DNA of 64,000 bases from CAIKMD01 sp035605975 (GTDB taxonomy: Bacteria; Pseudomonadota; Alphaproteobacteria; ATCC43930; CGMCC-115725). Below the pieces are notes generated by a model. That model was not told the DNA's origin. It did no database searches and worked only from the letters and a program-made list of their open reading frames with translations. Below, piece by piece: positions 36,242-44,336 of this stretch; positions within the stretch are counted from its first letter, which is position 1; each line of letters begins with the position of its first letter. The stretch covers positions 1 to 64,000 of the forward strand of contig DATNGG010000142.1 of assembly GCA_035605975.1 (NCBI GenBank), given 5' to 3'. A program made the position numbers and the translations under genes.

Positions 36242-37327
36242 CTATCGCTGGCGCACGAGCTTCGCGAGCGCCGCGTTGGCCTTGTCGAGCCCCGGATGGG
36301 CGCGCCACCAATCGAAGGTGACATCGATGAACTTGATGCCCTTGGCGGCGAGCGCGTCGGCCTCGCGATGGATATGCGAATCCGGGAAATCATAAAGATC
36401 GTCGCCGAACAAATCATAGACCATGCGCTCTTGCCCCTCATGGGTCATGACATAGAGCGTATAGAGAATCGCCGCGTTGGGATGGGGAGCGTTGACCGGA
36501 ATGGCGAGATAGTCCTCGCGCTTTTGCGCCATGTCGCGGATGACATGGTTGGCGAGAATGCCCTTGCCGCGATATTTGAGGCGATTGACCGCGCCGCCGC
36601 TGCAATCGACGACGAGAGCCGGGATCTCGCCCGAGGCGATGCGGTCGGTCGCCTCGCAGCCGGCAAGCCCCGCGAGCTGCGGCGACAGGCGGCGCACGAA
36701 ATCCTCGGTCTTCGGCACGCCCCACACGTCATTCGCCAGCAGCACGTCGAAGCCTGCGAGAAACGGCGTCGTATAGAACTTGCCCTTGAGCTCCGGCTTC
36801 AGCAGATCGGCGGTGGTCTCGATGCTAGAGACCCAGGGTGCGGCTTTCCGGTTGTAGAGAATGCCCGGCAGCACGGTCTGAAACCGCAGCGCGCGGCCTT
36901 CCGCCTCGACCATGTCGGGATTGATCCGCGACGGCATGAGCTTCGCCCAATCGACGACGCGGAACAGATCTTTGTCGAGATAAGGCGTCATTTGCACCGC
37001 CGTCGTCGTATAGACATCGGTCGACGATTTCTGTCCGGCGAGTTTTTCCTGATAAAGGATCGCTGCCAAAGGTCCATAAGCGGGGCCTGGGGTCCAGGCG
37101 ACGGTCAAATGCGTGCCGAAGGTCTTGTTGATCGCATCCTGCGCGAATTTGGCGCCTTCGGGGCCGGCGAAGACGGTGTTGGTGGAGCGCAGCGATATCG
37201 TGCCTTCGGCCTCGGCGGCCTTGACGACCTTGGCAAGCTCGGGCGTCATCGGCACTGTTGCGGCCTGCGCCGCACCGATTGCAAATGCCGACGACAAACA
37301 AACGAGCGCGGCAAGCCGGAACATCAT
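36242..37327 (-). CDS. ABC transporter extracellular solute-binding protein (FbpA-like)
   Basis: 361 residues with a signal peptide (MMFRLAALVCLSSAFAIGAAQA). The mature start TPELAKVVKAAEAEGTISL and LAGQKSSTDVYTTTAVQM fit the class of periplasmic proteins that serve FbpB-type permeases. The tyrosine pair that binds iron in true FbpA is not obvious, so the ligand may be organic. The first of two adjacent ATGs (37327) is chosen, with GGGAGG about 8 nt before it. First gene of the two-gene cluster, divergent from the amidase operon (181-nt spacer). Confidence 0.88.
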   Translation of the reverse strand: MMFRLAALVCLSSAFAIGAAQAATVPMTPELAKVVKAAEAEGTISLRSTNTVFAGPEGAKFAQDAINKTFGTHLTVAWTPGPAYGPLAAILYQEKLAGQKSSTDVYTTTAVQMTPYLDKDLFRVVDWAKLMPSRINPDMVEAEGRALRFQTVLPGILYNRKAAPWVSSIETTADLLKPELKGKFYTTPFLAGFDVLLANDVWGVPKTEDFVRRLSPQLAGLAGCEATDRIASGEIPALVVDCSGGAVNRLKYRGKGILANHVIRDMAQKREDYLAIPVNAPHPNAAILYTLYVMTHEGQERMVYDLFGDDLYDFPDSHIHREADALAAKGIKFIDVTFDWWRAHPGLDKANAALAKLVRQR

Positions 37328-37508
37328 GGATACGCCTCCCCTCGATCTGCTTCGCGATCGCCGCTGCCGGCGATCTTGATCGTTGCCGGCACCATAGCCG
37401 TTCGCGGCTGCCGAAAGAAGAGATCGCGGCGAAAACTTTGCGCGGCGCTTCGCTTTGCTTGACACCCGGCGGACATTTCCCTGTGATAGCGCGAAAGAGG
37501 GGGAGAGG

Positions 37509-38891
37509 ATGGCACCTGAAGCGAGCATGCGCGGCTACGATCCGAGCGCGGCCGCTTTGCTGACCTTCCACGACAAGGTGCCGCGCTTTCGCGACGGAAG
37601 CGACACGCCGCGCGCCTATCTCGAGCGCTGTGTCGCGGCGATCGAGGCGCGCGAGCGCGAGGTGATGGCCTTCGCCTATCTCGATCTAGCCGGCGCTCGC
37701 CGCCTCGCGGATGAGGCGACCACGCGTTGGCGTGCTGGCCGGCCGCTCTCCCCGATCGATGGCATGCCGATCGGCATCAAGGATCTCATGGAGACCCACG
37801 ACATGCCGACGGAATATGGCTGCGAGCTGTTTCGCGGCCATCGCCCGATCCGCGACGCGGCGCCGGCCGCGGCGCTGCGCGCGCTGGGCGGCGTCATCAT
37901 CGGCAAGACCGAAACCGTGTGCCTCGGCGGCGGCGATCCGGCGCGGACGCGCAATCCCTTCGATCTCCGCCGCACGCCGGGCGGATCATCCTCGGGCTCG
38001 GCCGCGGCCATCGCGGCGAGGATGCTGCCCCTGGCACTCGGCACGCATGCGCGCGGCTCGACCATTCGCCCGGCGAGTTTTTGCGGCGCCTTCGGCCTCA
38101 AGCCGACTTTCGGCGCGATCAACCGCCAAGGCGTGTTCTCGATGGCGCACAGCATGGATCATGTCGGCGTGCTCGCCGGCTCGCTCGAGGATCTGTGGAT
38201 CGCCGCCATTCACATCGCGCTCGAGGCCGGCGGCGATCCCGGCCATCCCGGGCTTTACGGCGGAACCGCCGTGCCGGCGCAGCGCCGGCCGCAACGCCTC
38301 ATACGTCTCGACATGGCGGGGTGGGCCGAGACGGACGCCGCGACCCGCGCGGCGTTCGAAGCCTGGCTCGAGCGCATCGCCAGCGCCGGCATCGCGATCC
38401 TTTCGCGCAAGGACGATCCCGCAATCGAAGCCTATGAGCGCGAGCTTGCCGCCATGCCGGAGCTGTGGCGCGCGCTCTATCGCTACGAGATGCGCTGGCC
38501 GATGCTGCAATATCTCGAGCGCTTTCCCGACAAGCTGCCGCCGCGGCTGAAGCAGGGGATCGCGGAAGGGCAGGGGCTGACCCTCGCCGAATATCGCGCA
38601 GCGCTGGTGCGGCGCGCGCATCTCCGCGGGCTGCATGAAGAGCTGGCGCGCCGGGCGGATGCGTTCGTGACGCTGTCATCGCCCGGGCCGGGGCCCATCG
38701 GCATGGATCAGGGCAGCGCCGTCTTCAACGAGGCGTCGTCCGTCCTCGGCGCGCCCGCGCTCTCGCTGCCGCTTTTGGCGAGCGACGGCGCGCCGGTCGG
38801 TATTCAAATGCTGGGGCCTTGGCATGGCGATGAACAACTCATTGCCATCGGCCGCTTCATCGCCCAAGAAACACTGGGACATCGCCAATAA
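37509..38891 (+). CDS. Amidase signature family enzyme
   Basis: 460 residues. The Ser-cisSer-Lys triad is visible: Lys in PIGIKDLMETHDMP, the Gly/Ser-rich block GGSSSGSAAAIAA (cis-Ser), and the nucleophile Ser in HARGSTIRPASFCGAFGLKPTFG. Hydrolyses amides to acids and ammonia; the natural substrate is unknown. The loop normally reading DTGGS is HARGS here. First gene of a six-gene operon with a sugar-type ABC importer (20 nt to the next gene), suggesting that the imported compound is an amide. Confidence 0.92.
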   Translation: MAPEASMRGYDPSAAALLTFHDKVPRFRDGSDTPRAYLERCVAAIEAREREVMAFAYLDLAGARRLADEATTRWRAGRPLSPIDGMPIGIKDLMETHDMPTEYGCELFRGHRPIRDAAPAAALRALGGVIIGKTETVCLGGGDPARTRNPFDLRRTPGGSSSGSAAAIAARMLPLALGTHARGSTIRPASFCGAFGLKPTFGAINRQGVFSMAHSMDHVGVLAGSLEDLWIAAIHIALEAGGDPGHPGLYGGTAVPAQRRPQRLIRLDMAGWAETDAATRAAFEAWLERIASAGIAILSRKDDPAIEAYERELAAMPELWRALYRYEMRWPMLQYLERFPDKLPPRLKQGIAEGQGLTLAEYRAALVRRAHLRGLHEELARRADAFVTLSSPGPGPIGMDQGSAVFNEASSVLGAPALSLPLLASDGAPVGIQMLGPWHGDEQLIAIGRFIAQETLGHRQ

Positions 38892-38911
38892 CATCACAAG
38901 GGAGGAACACC

Positions 38912-39889
38912 ATGCGGATCACCGTTTCCGCTCTGCTTGCCATGCTGGCCGCTGTGGCCTTCGGACACACGGCTTGCGCCTCGCCGCAAGGCAAGCGGAT
39001 CGCGCTGCTCGCCACGCTCAATACCAATCCTTATATCGGCGCCTGGACCTCGACCTTCATGAAAGACGCCGCGGCGGACGGGATGAAGGTGACGAACCTC
39101 GAATCGCCCTTCGATGCGGCGCTTCAGTCACAGCAGATCGACGATGCGATCGCACAGAAATACGATTTGATCGTGGTCGATTATATCAACGACCAGGCGA
39201 TCCTGCCGGCGTTGACGCGCGCCAAAGCCGCGGGCGTGCCGGTCGTGCTGATGGCGACGCCGCTCGCCAAGGCGCATGAGGATCTGTTCTATTCCTATAT
39301 CGGCACCGACCATGCCGATTTGGGGCGCATCGCCGGCGAAAACCTGGTGAAGGGCCTCGAAGCCGAGGGCAAGACCAAGGCGAATGTCGTCGCGATCACC
39401 GGCTTGGCGCAGCAGCTCCATGTGCAGCAGCGGATGAAAGCGTTCATGGACGTGCTCAGCGCCCATCCCGGCATCAAGCTGGTCGCGCAAGAGGACGGCA
39501 AGTGGAACACGGCGCAGTCGGAGAAGATCGCGGGCGAGCTGCTCGTGCGCTTCTCCGGCCGCGGCGGCATCGACGGAATTTTCGCCATGGCCGACAATCA
39601 GGCGACCGGCGCGATCCAGGCGGTCGAGACGGCGGGGCTGAAGAACGGGGTGAAAGACAAGGGCATCGTTATCGTCGCCAGCAATTGCATGAAGGACGGC
39701 ATCGTCCACATTCGCTCGGGCGAGCAATATGCGACGGCGACGCAAATCCCGACCGAAGAAGCCGCCTACGCCGCGAAGAAGATCGCCGCCTATTTCAACG
39801 GCGAGAAGCTGCAAAAATACGAGATCGTGAAATCCTACGGCATCACCTCGGACAACGTCGCGAAATTCGCCGACGCATGCAGCTATTGA
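38912..39889 (+). CDS. Sugar-type ABC transporter periplasmic binding protein (RbsB-like)
   Basis: 325 residues with a signal peptide (ending HTACAS). Type I periplasmic binding fold: RIALLATLNTNPYIGAW at the first strand, 'AIAQKYDLIVVDYINDQAI', FYSYIGTDHADLGRIAGE at the hinge, and the second-lobe blocks GIFAMADNQATGAIQAVE and GIVIVASNCMKDGI. Delivers its ligand to the RbsA/RbsC-like components that follow. The ribosome-binding site GGGAGGAA lies just before the ATG. Ligand unknown; the neighbours point to a nitrogenous compound. Confidence 0.92.
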   Translation: MRITVSALLAMLAAVAFGHTACASPQGKRIALLATLNTNPYIGAWTSTFMKDAAADGMKVTNLESPFDAALQSQQIDDAIAQKYDLIVVDYINDQAILPALTRAKAAGVPVVLMATPLAKAHEDLFYSYIGTDHADLGRIAGENLVKGLEAEGKTKANVVAITGLAQQLHVQQRMKAFMDVLSAHPGIKLVAQEDGKWNTAQSEKIAGELLVRFSGRGGIDGIFAMADNQATGAIQAVETAGLKNGVKDKGIVIVASNCMKDGIVHIRSGEQYATATQIPTEEAAYAAKKIAAYFNGEKLQKYEIVKSYGITSDNVAKFADACSY

Positions 39890-41421
39890 ACGGCGGCGCG
39901 GAGGCGATCCCGCCGGCGGCGGCGCCGCGCGAGGCGATCCTCGAGGTCGAGGGGATCACCAAGCGCTTCGGCGCCAATGTGGTGCTGAAGGGCGCCTCGC
40001 TCGCCTTCCGCGCCGGCGAGATTCACGCGATCTGCGGCGAGAACGGCGCCGGCAAGAGCACGCTCGTCAAGCTTTTGACCGGCGTCTATCGCCCCGATGC
40101 CGGCGGCGTGCGCATCGACGGCGCCTGGCACGACATCCGCCATCCGCTCGAGGCGCAGGCGCTTGGCGTCGCGCTCGTCTCGCAGGAGCTCTCGCTCGCG
40201 CCGGCGCTCTCGATCGAGGACAATATCTGGCTCGGCAACCGCGAGGTCCCGCTGTTCCATCGCCGCCGCCATCTGCGCGAGGCGGCGCGCCGCACCCTCG
40301 ATCAGCTCGGCATGGAGCAGGTTGCGCTGGCAACGCCGGTGTCGCGCCTCAGCATCGGCCAACGTCAGCTCGTCGAGATCGCGCGCATGCTGACGCGGCA
40401 TGCCCGCGTGCTCATCCTCGACGAGCCGACCGCCACGCTGAGCGACAGCGAGATCGAGAGGATTTTCGCCGCGCTGCGCCGGCTGCGCGCGGAAGGCAAA
40501 TCGATCCTCTACATCACCCATCGCCTCGGCGAGGTGTTCGAACTCTGCGATCGGGTCTCGGTGCTGCGCAACGGCGAGGTGATCGCCACACGCCGCACCG
40601 CCGAGATCGACCGCGCGGCGCTGATGGCGATGATGCTGGGCCGCCGGCTGAGCGACATGTATCCGCAATGGGAGACTCGGGAGGGCGACATTCTCCTGCG
40701 CGTCCGCGGGCTTCGCGTTCATGGCGCGGTGGAAGATTTCGCCCTCGATGCGGCGCGCGGCAAGGTGGTTTGTCTCGCGGGACAGGTCGGGTCGGGCGCG
40801 GTCGAGACGCTGCGCGCGCTGGCCGGCCTTGTCCCAGGCGCCAGCGGCAAAGTGTCCGTCGCCGGCCGGCCGCTGAAACTGCGCTCCGTACAGCGGGCGC
40901 AGGCGCGCGGCGTGCAATTCATCTCGGAGGACCGCGCGGGCGAAGCGATCTTCCTGCGCCTGCGCGTCGGCGAGAATTTGATCGCGACGCGGCTGGCGCA
41001 GTTGAGCCGCTTCGGCTTGCTGCGCGGGGGCGCCATGCGCCGGGCGGCGCGGACGCTTGCCGAAACCGTCGGCGTCGATCCCGCGCGGCTGCGCTCGCGC
41101 GCGGGCGAGCTGTCGGGCGGCAACCAGCAGAAAGTGGCGTTCGGCCGCGTCGTCGAAGCGGGCGAGGCGCGCGTTCTGTTGATGAACGAGCCGACCCGCG
41201 GCGTCGATGTCGGGGCGCGTGCCGATATCTATCGGCTCATCCGCCGCTTCTGCGAAGCGGGCCACGCGGTGGTGATCGCGTCGTCCGATCTCGAGGAGGT
41301 TCTCGGCATGGCCGATGAGATCGTGACCCTCTATCGCGGCCGCCGCATCGGATTCTATCGCCGCGGCGAGGCGGACCAGCAGCGCCTGCTCGCGGACATC
41401 ACGCATCCCGCCGCCGCATGA
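39877..41421 (+). CDS. Sugar-type ABC transporter ATPase with two nucleotide-binding domains (RbsA-like)
   Basis: 514 residues. Domain 1: Walker A GENGAGKST (54-62), signature RLSIGQRQLVEIAR, Walker B VLILDEPTATLS. Domain 2: P-loop replaced by LAGQVGSGAVETLRALAGL, signature ELSGGNQQKVAFGR, Walker B VLLMNEPTRGVDVGA, where the Asp before Glu is Asn. A degenerate second P-loop is normal in RbsA-type proteins, but the Asn is less usual. The start overlaps the binding-protein gene by 13 nt, and the stop overlaps the first permease (ATGA). Confidence 0.95.
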   Translation: MQLLNGGAEAIPPAAAPREAILEVEGITKRFGANVVLKGASLAFRAGEIHAICGENGAGKSTLVKLLTGVYRPDAGGVRIDGAWHDIRHPLEAQALGVALVSQELSLAPALSIEDNIWLGNREVPLFHRRRHLREAARRTLDQLGMEQVALATPVSRLSIGQRQLVEIARMLTRHARVLILDEPTATLSDSEIERIFAALRRLRAEGKSILYITHRLGEVFELCDRVSVLRNGEVIATRRTAEIDRAALMAMMLGRRLSDMYPQWETREGDILLRVRGLRVHGAVEDFALDAARGKVVCLAGQVGSGAVETLRALAGLVPGASGKVSVAGRPLKLRSVQRAQARGVQFISEDRAGEAIFLRLRVGENLIATRLAQLSRFGLLRGGAMRRAARTLAETVGVDPARLRSRAGELSGGNQQKVAFGRVVEAGEARVLLMNEPTRGVDVGARADIYRLIRRFCEAGHAVVIASSDLEEVLGMADEIVTLYRGRRIGFYRRGEADQQRLLADITHPAAA

Positions 41422-42392
41422 CCGCCGCGATCGAGACGGAGCGGCCCCCATGGCGGCGTCGATGGCTGAACGGCAATGCGCGCCGCCGCGCCGTGACGGC
41501 GATCCGCCTTTTCGCTTTCGCGGCGCTGGCGATCTGGTCGATTGCGACGCCGGGCTTCATCTCGCCTTTGAGCCTTTCCGCGCTGATGACGGCGATCTCC
41601 TTCATCGGCTGCGTCGCAGTCGGCATGACCTTCATCACCCTCACCGGGAACATCATGTCGCTGTCGCTGGGCGTCACCCTCTCGGCCGCGGCGCTCGTCT
41701 TCCTGTCGAGCCTCGCGCTCGGCATCGTCGGCGCCTGCATCGTCGCGGTGCTGTTCGGTGTCGCGGTAAGCGGCGTGCAAGGCATCGTCATCGGCTATTT
41801 TCGCGCCAACCCGATCCTCGTCAGCATCGCCGCGCTGGCGCTGATCACCGGCATCTCGGAGCTCGTCACCGGCGGCCAGCGCGTCTATCCCACGGCGGCG
41901 AATTTCGCCTTCTTCAAGTCGCGCATCGCCGGTATTCCGGTCACCACCCTCATTTTCCTCGGCGCGGTCGCGCTGGGCGAGCTCATCTTGAGCGGGACGC
42001 GCTTCGGCCGTGCGATGCGCATGGTCGGCAGCAATTGGCGCGCGGCCGAGGCGGCGGGGCTCAACGCCGCGACGGTGGTGACGGGCGCCTATCTGCTTGC
42101 CGGCGCCTTCTCGGCCGTCTCGGGCATCTTGCTCGCGGCGCGCTATGGCTCGGGCGATATGGAGCTGGGCGCCGGCTACGATTACAGCGCGATCGCGGCG
42201 GTGCTCGTCGGCGGCACCGCGATCCAAGGCGGCGAGGGCTCGGTTCTGCGCACGCTCATCGGCGTCAGCGTGATCGCCGCCGTCGAGGTCGTCCTCTTGT
42301 TGCGCGGCTTTCCCGAAGAGCTGCAATATCTCGTCACCGGCATAATCGTGCTGCTGGTCATCATGCTCCATACCATCGGCGGGCGCGAATGA
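41418..42392 (+). CDS. Sugar-type ABC transporter permease 1 (RbsC-like)
   Basis: 324 residues, about 9-10 helices. Family blocks include FIGCVAVGMTFITLTGNIMSLSLG and GSNWRAAEAAGLN, and the C-terminal SAIAAVLVGGTAIQGGEGSVLRTLIGV. Forms the membrane channel with permease 2. Starts by a 4-nt overlap with the ATPase and ends with a 4-nt overlap with permease 2, showing tight translational coupling. Confidence 0.94.
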   Translation: MTAAIETERPPWRRRWLNGNARRRAVTAIRLFAFAALAIWSIATPGFISPLSLSALMTAISFIGCVAVGMTFITLTGNIMSLSLGVTLSAAALVFLSSLALGIVGACIVAVLFGVAVSGVQGIVIGYFRANPILVSIAALALITGISELVTGGQRVYPTAANFAFFKSRIAGIPVTTLIFLGAVALGELILSGTRFGRAMRMVGSNWRAAEAAGLNAATVVTGAYLLAGAFSAVSGILLAARYGSGDMELGAGYDYSAIAAVLVGGTAIQGGEGSVLRTLIGVSVIAAVEVVLLLRGFPEELQYLVTGIIVLLVIMLHTIGGRE

Positions 42393-43369
42393 AGCGGCTG
42401 ATCGAGCCGACCTTGCGGCCCTTCACGATCTTTGCCGGCACGATCGTGGTGCTCGCGCTGATCGATCGCGGCACCGGTTATTTCTTCAGCCTCGCCACGG
42501 CGTTCAGCGTGATGCAGCTCTTTGCGACGCTGAGCCTCGTCGCGCTGGGGCTCGGCCTGTCGATGCTCATCCGCGAATTCGATCTGTCGGTCGCCGGCGT
42601 CGTTGGGCTTTCCGGCTGCATCGCGGTGCTGACCGGCGCCGCTCATCCTTGGTTCGGACTTCTGTGCGGACTCGCAGCCGGGATTGCCAGCGGCGCGTTG
42701 CAAGGCTTCATCATGACCCGGCTTCAGCTCAGCTCCGTCGGGGTGACGCTGGGCGGGCTCTTGACGATGCAGGGCATCACCTATGTCCTGACCGGCAATC
42801 GCAGCATTGCCTACGGCAATCTTCCGGTCGCGCTCGGCCTCAACGCGCCGATCGCTAGCATCCTTTCGGTGCGCAGCGCGGTCGCGCTGGCGGTGTTCTT
42901 TGCCGCCGCGGCGGTGATGGCCTGGACGCATCTCGGCCGCGATGTCGTCGCGACCGGCAGCGACCGGCGCGCGGCGATGGTTGCCGGGGTCAAAACCGAC
43001 CGCGTGGTGATCGGAGTGTTCACCGCATCCGGGGCCTTCGCCGCGCTGGCGGGCGTGCTCTTGAGCTACAGCCTCGGCGCCGCCTCGCCGGCCGCGCTGT
43101 CGGATGTGCTGGCGCCGGCCGCGGCCGCGGCGATCATCGGCGGCGTTTCCGTGGTCGGCGGCCGAGGCCATCCGCTCGGCATCGCTGCCGGCGTCTTGAC
43201 CTTGTCGCTGCTGCGCTCGGGCCTCAGCGCGATCGGCGTCTCGCCCCATGTGCACGAGATCGTCACCGGCGCGATCCTCCTCGGCATCGGCATTCTCGAA
43301 GGCCCCGACCTCGCCCGGCGCGTCATTGCTTGGCGCCTCAATCGCACGCAATTGGAGTCCCTGCCATGA
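42389..43369 (+). CDS. Sugar-type ABC transporter permease 2 (RbsC-like)
   Basis: 326 residues, polytopic. LSLVALGLGLSMLIREFDLSVAGV and AAAAIIGGVSVVGGRGHPLGIAAGVLTLSLLRSGLSAIG are family blocks, with the ATSVVATGSD-type cytoplasmic loop read here as DVVATGSDRRAAMVAGV. Heterodimer partner of permease 1. ATGA overlaps on both sides, so it belongs to the same transcript as the following deacetylase. Confidence 0.94.
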   Translation: MKRLIEPTLRPFTIFAGTIVVLALIDRGTGYFFSLATAFSVMQLFATLSLVALGLGLSMLIREFDLSVAGVVGLSGCIAVLTGAAHPWFGLLCGLAAGIASGALQGFIMTRLQLSSVGVTLGGLLTMQGITYVLTGNRSIAYGNLPVALGLNAPIASILSVRSAVALAVFFAAAAVMAWTHLGRDVVATGSDRRAAMVAGVKTDRVVIGVFTASGAFAALAGVLLSYSLGAASPAALSDVLAPAAAAAIIGGVSVVGGRGHPLGIAAGVLTLSLLRSGLSAIGVSPHVHEIVTGAILLGIGILEGPDLARRVIAWRLNRTQLESLP

Positions 43370-44295
43370 CCGATGCCCCGTCCTCCTCCTATCCTTACGT
43401 GCCTCTGCCCGATCGGGGGCCGCTGCGCTTTCCCGGCGGCGCGCGTGTGGCGCTGATCTTCACCATCAATATGGAATATTGGGAGATGGCGCGTCCCGGC
43501 CAGAAGGAGCCGCTCTTTCCCGGCGGGCCCGCGACTATTCCGCATGCGCTGCCCGGAGATGTCGCCGATTTCGCCAATTGGACCTGGCGCGAATACGGCC
43601 AGCGCGTCGGCATCTGGCGCGTCATGGAGGTGTTCGACCGGGCCGGGATCGCCCCATCCTGCACGATGAACGGGCTTCTCGCGATGGAGCGGCGTCGCAT
43701 CGTCGATGCCGTCAAAGAGCGCGGCTGGGAGCTCGTGCCGCACAATTGGGCGCAGAACGATCTCCTCACCTATTACGCGCATGATCCCGCCGGCGAGCGG
43801 GCGGTGATCCGCCGCACCCTCGATGCTTATGAGAAAATCGTCGGCCGGCCGGCGAAGGCATGGCTGTCCTCGGCGATTCGCGGCACGCGCGAGACGCCGG
43901 CCTTCCTCAAGGAGTTCGGCCTCGTCGCTTATTGCGATTATCTCAACGACGACCAGCCTTATCTGATCTCGACCGTCAACGGGCCGATCGTGTGCGTTCC
44001 CTATTCGAACGACGTCAACGACTTCAACATGTTCGCGCGCGGCAGCCTGACGACGCGCGACGGCGTCGAGATGCTGAAGCTGTGCTTCGACCAGCTCTAT
44101 GCCGAAGGCGCCGCAACCGGCCGCATCATGAATCTCGGCCTCCATCCGCATGTCATCGGCCAGCCGCACCGCATCGCGGCTTTACGCGACTTCATCGACT
44201 ACGCCAAAGCCGCATCGAATGTGTGGTTTCCGACGCGCGAAGAGATCGCCGAATGGTATCTGGCGCATCACGCGGAGCATATCCCGCCGCGTTGA
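43366..44295 (+). CDS. Polysaccharide-deacetylase-fold enzyme (allantoinase/PuuE-like)
   Basis: 309 residues with a NodB-type fold. The first motif, usually TFDDG, reads IFTINMEYWEM, as in the subgroup that includes PuuE-type allantoinases and related amidohydrolase-like deacetylases. Later motifs VPHNWAQND, KAWLSSAIRGTRETP and NLGLHPHVIGQPHRI supply His residues for metal or catalysis. Likely hydrolyses a C-N bond rather than a polysaccharide, since it is the last gene of an operon with an amidase and an importer. Substrate unknown. Confidence 0.88.
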   Translation: MTDAPSSSYPYVPLPDRGPLRFPGGARVALIFTINMEYWEMARPGQKEPLFPGGPATIPHALPGDVADFANWTWREYGQRVGIWRVMEVFDRAGIAPSCTMNGLLAMERRRIVDAVKERGWELVPHNWAQNDLLTYYAHDPAGERAVIRRTLDAYEKIVGRPAKAWLSSAIRGTRETPAFLKEFGLVAYCDYLNDDQPYLISTVNGPIVCVPYSNDVNDFNMFARGSLTTRDGVEMLKLCFDQLYAEGAATGRIMNLGLHPHVIGQPHRIAALRDFIDYAKAASNVWFPTREEIAEWYLAHHAEHIPPR

Positions 44296-44336
44296 GCGGA
44301 AGGCAACGTCGAGTGCTGCGCGCTGCCGGCTTCCCC

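Noticed and set aside
44296..44336. Terminator between the deacetylase and GMC genes
   Set aside because: Only a weak GGAAG/CTTCC pairing with a long loop was found; not enough to call.
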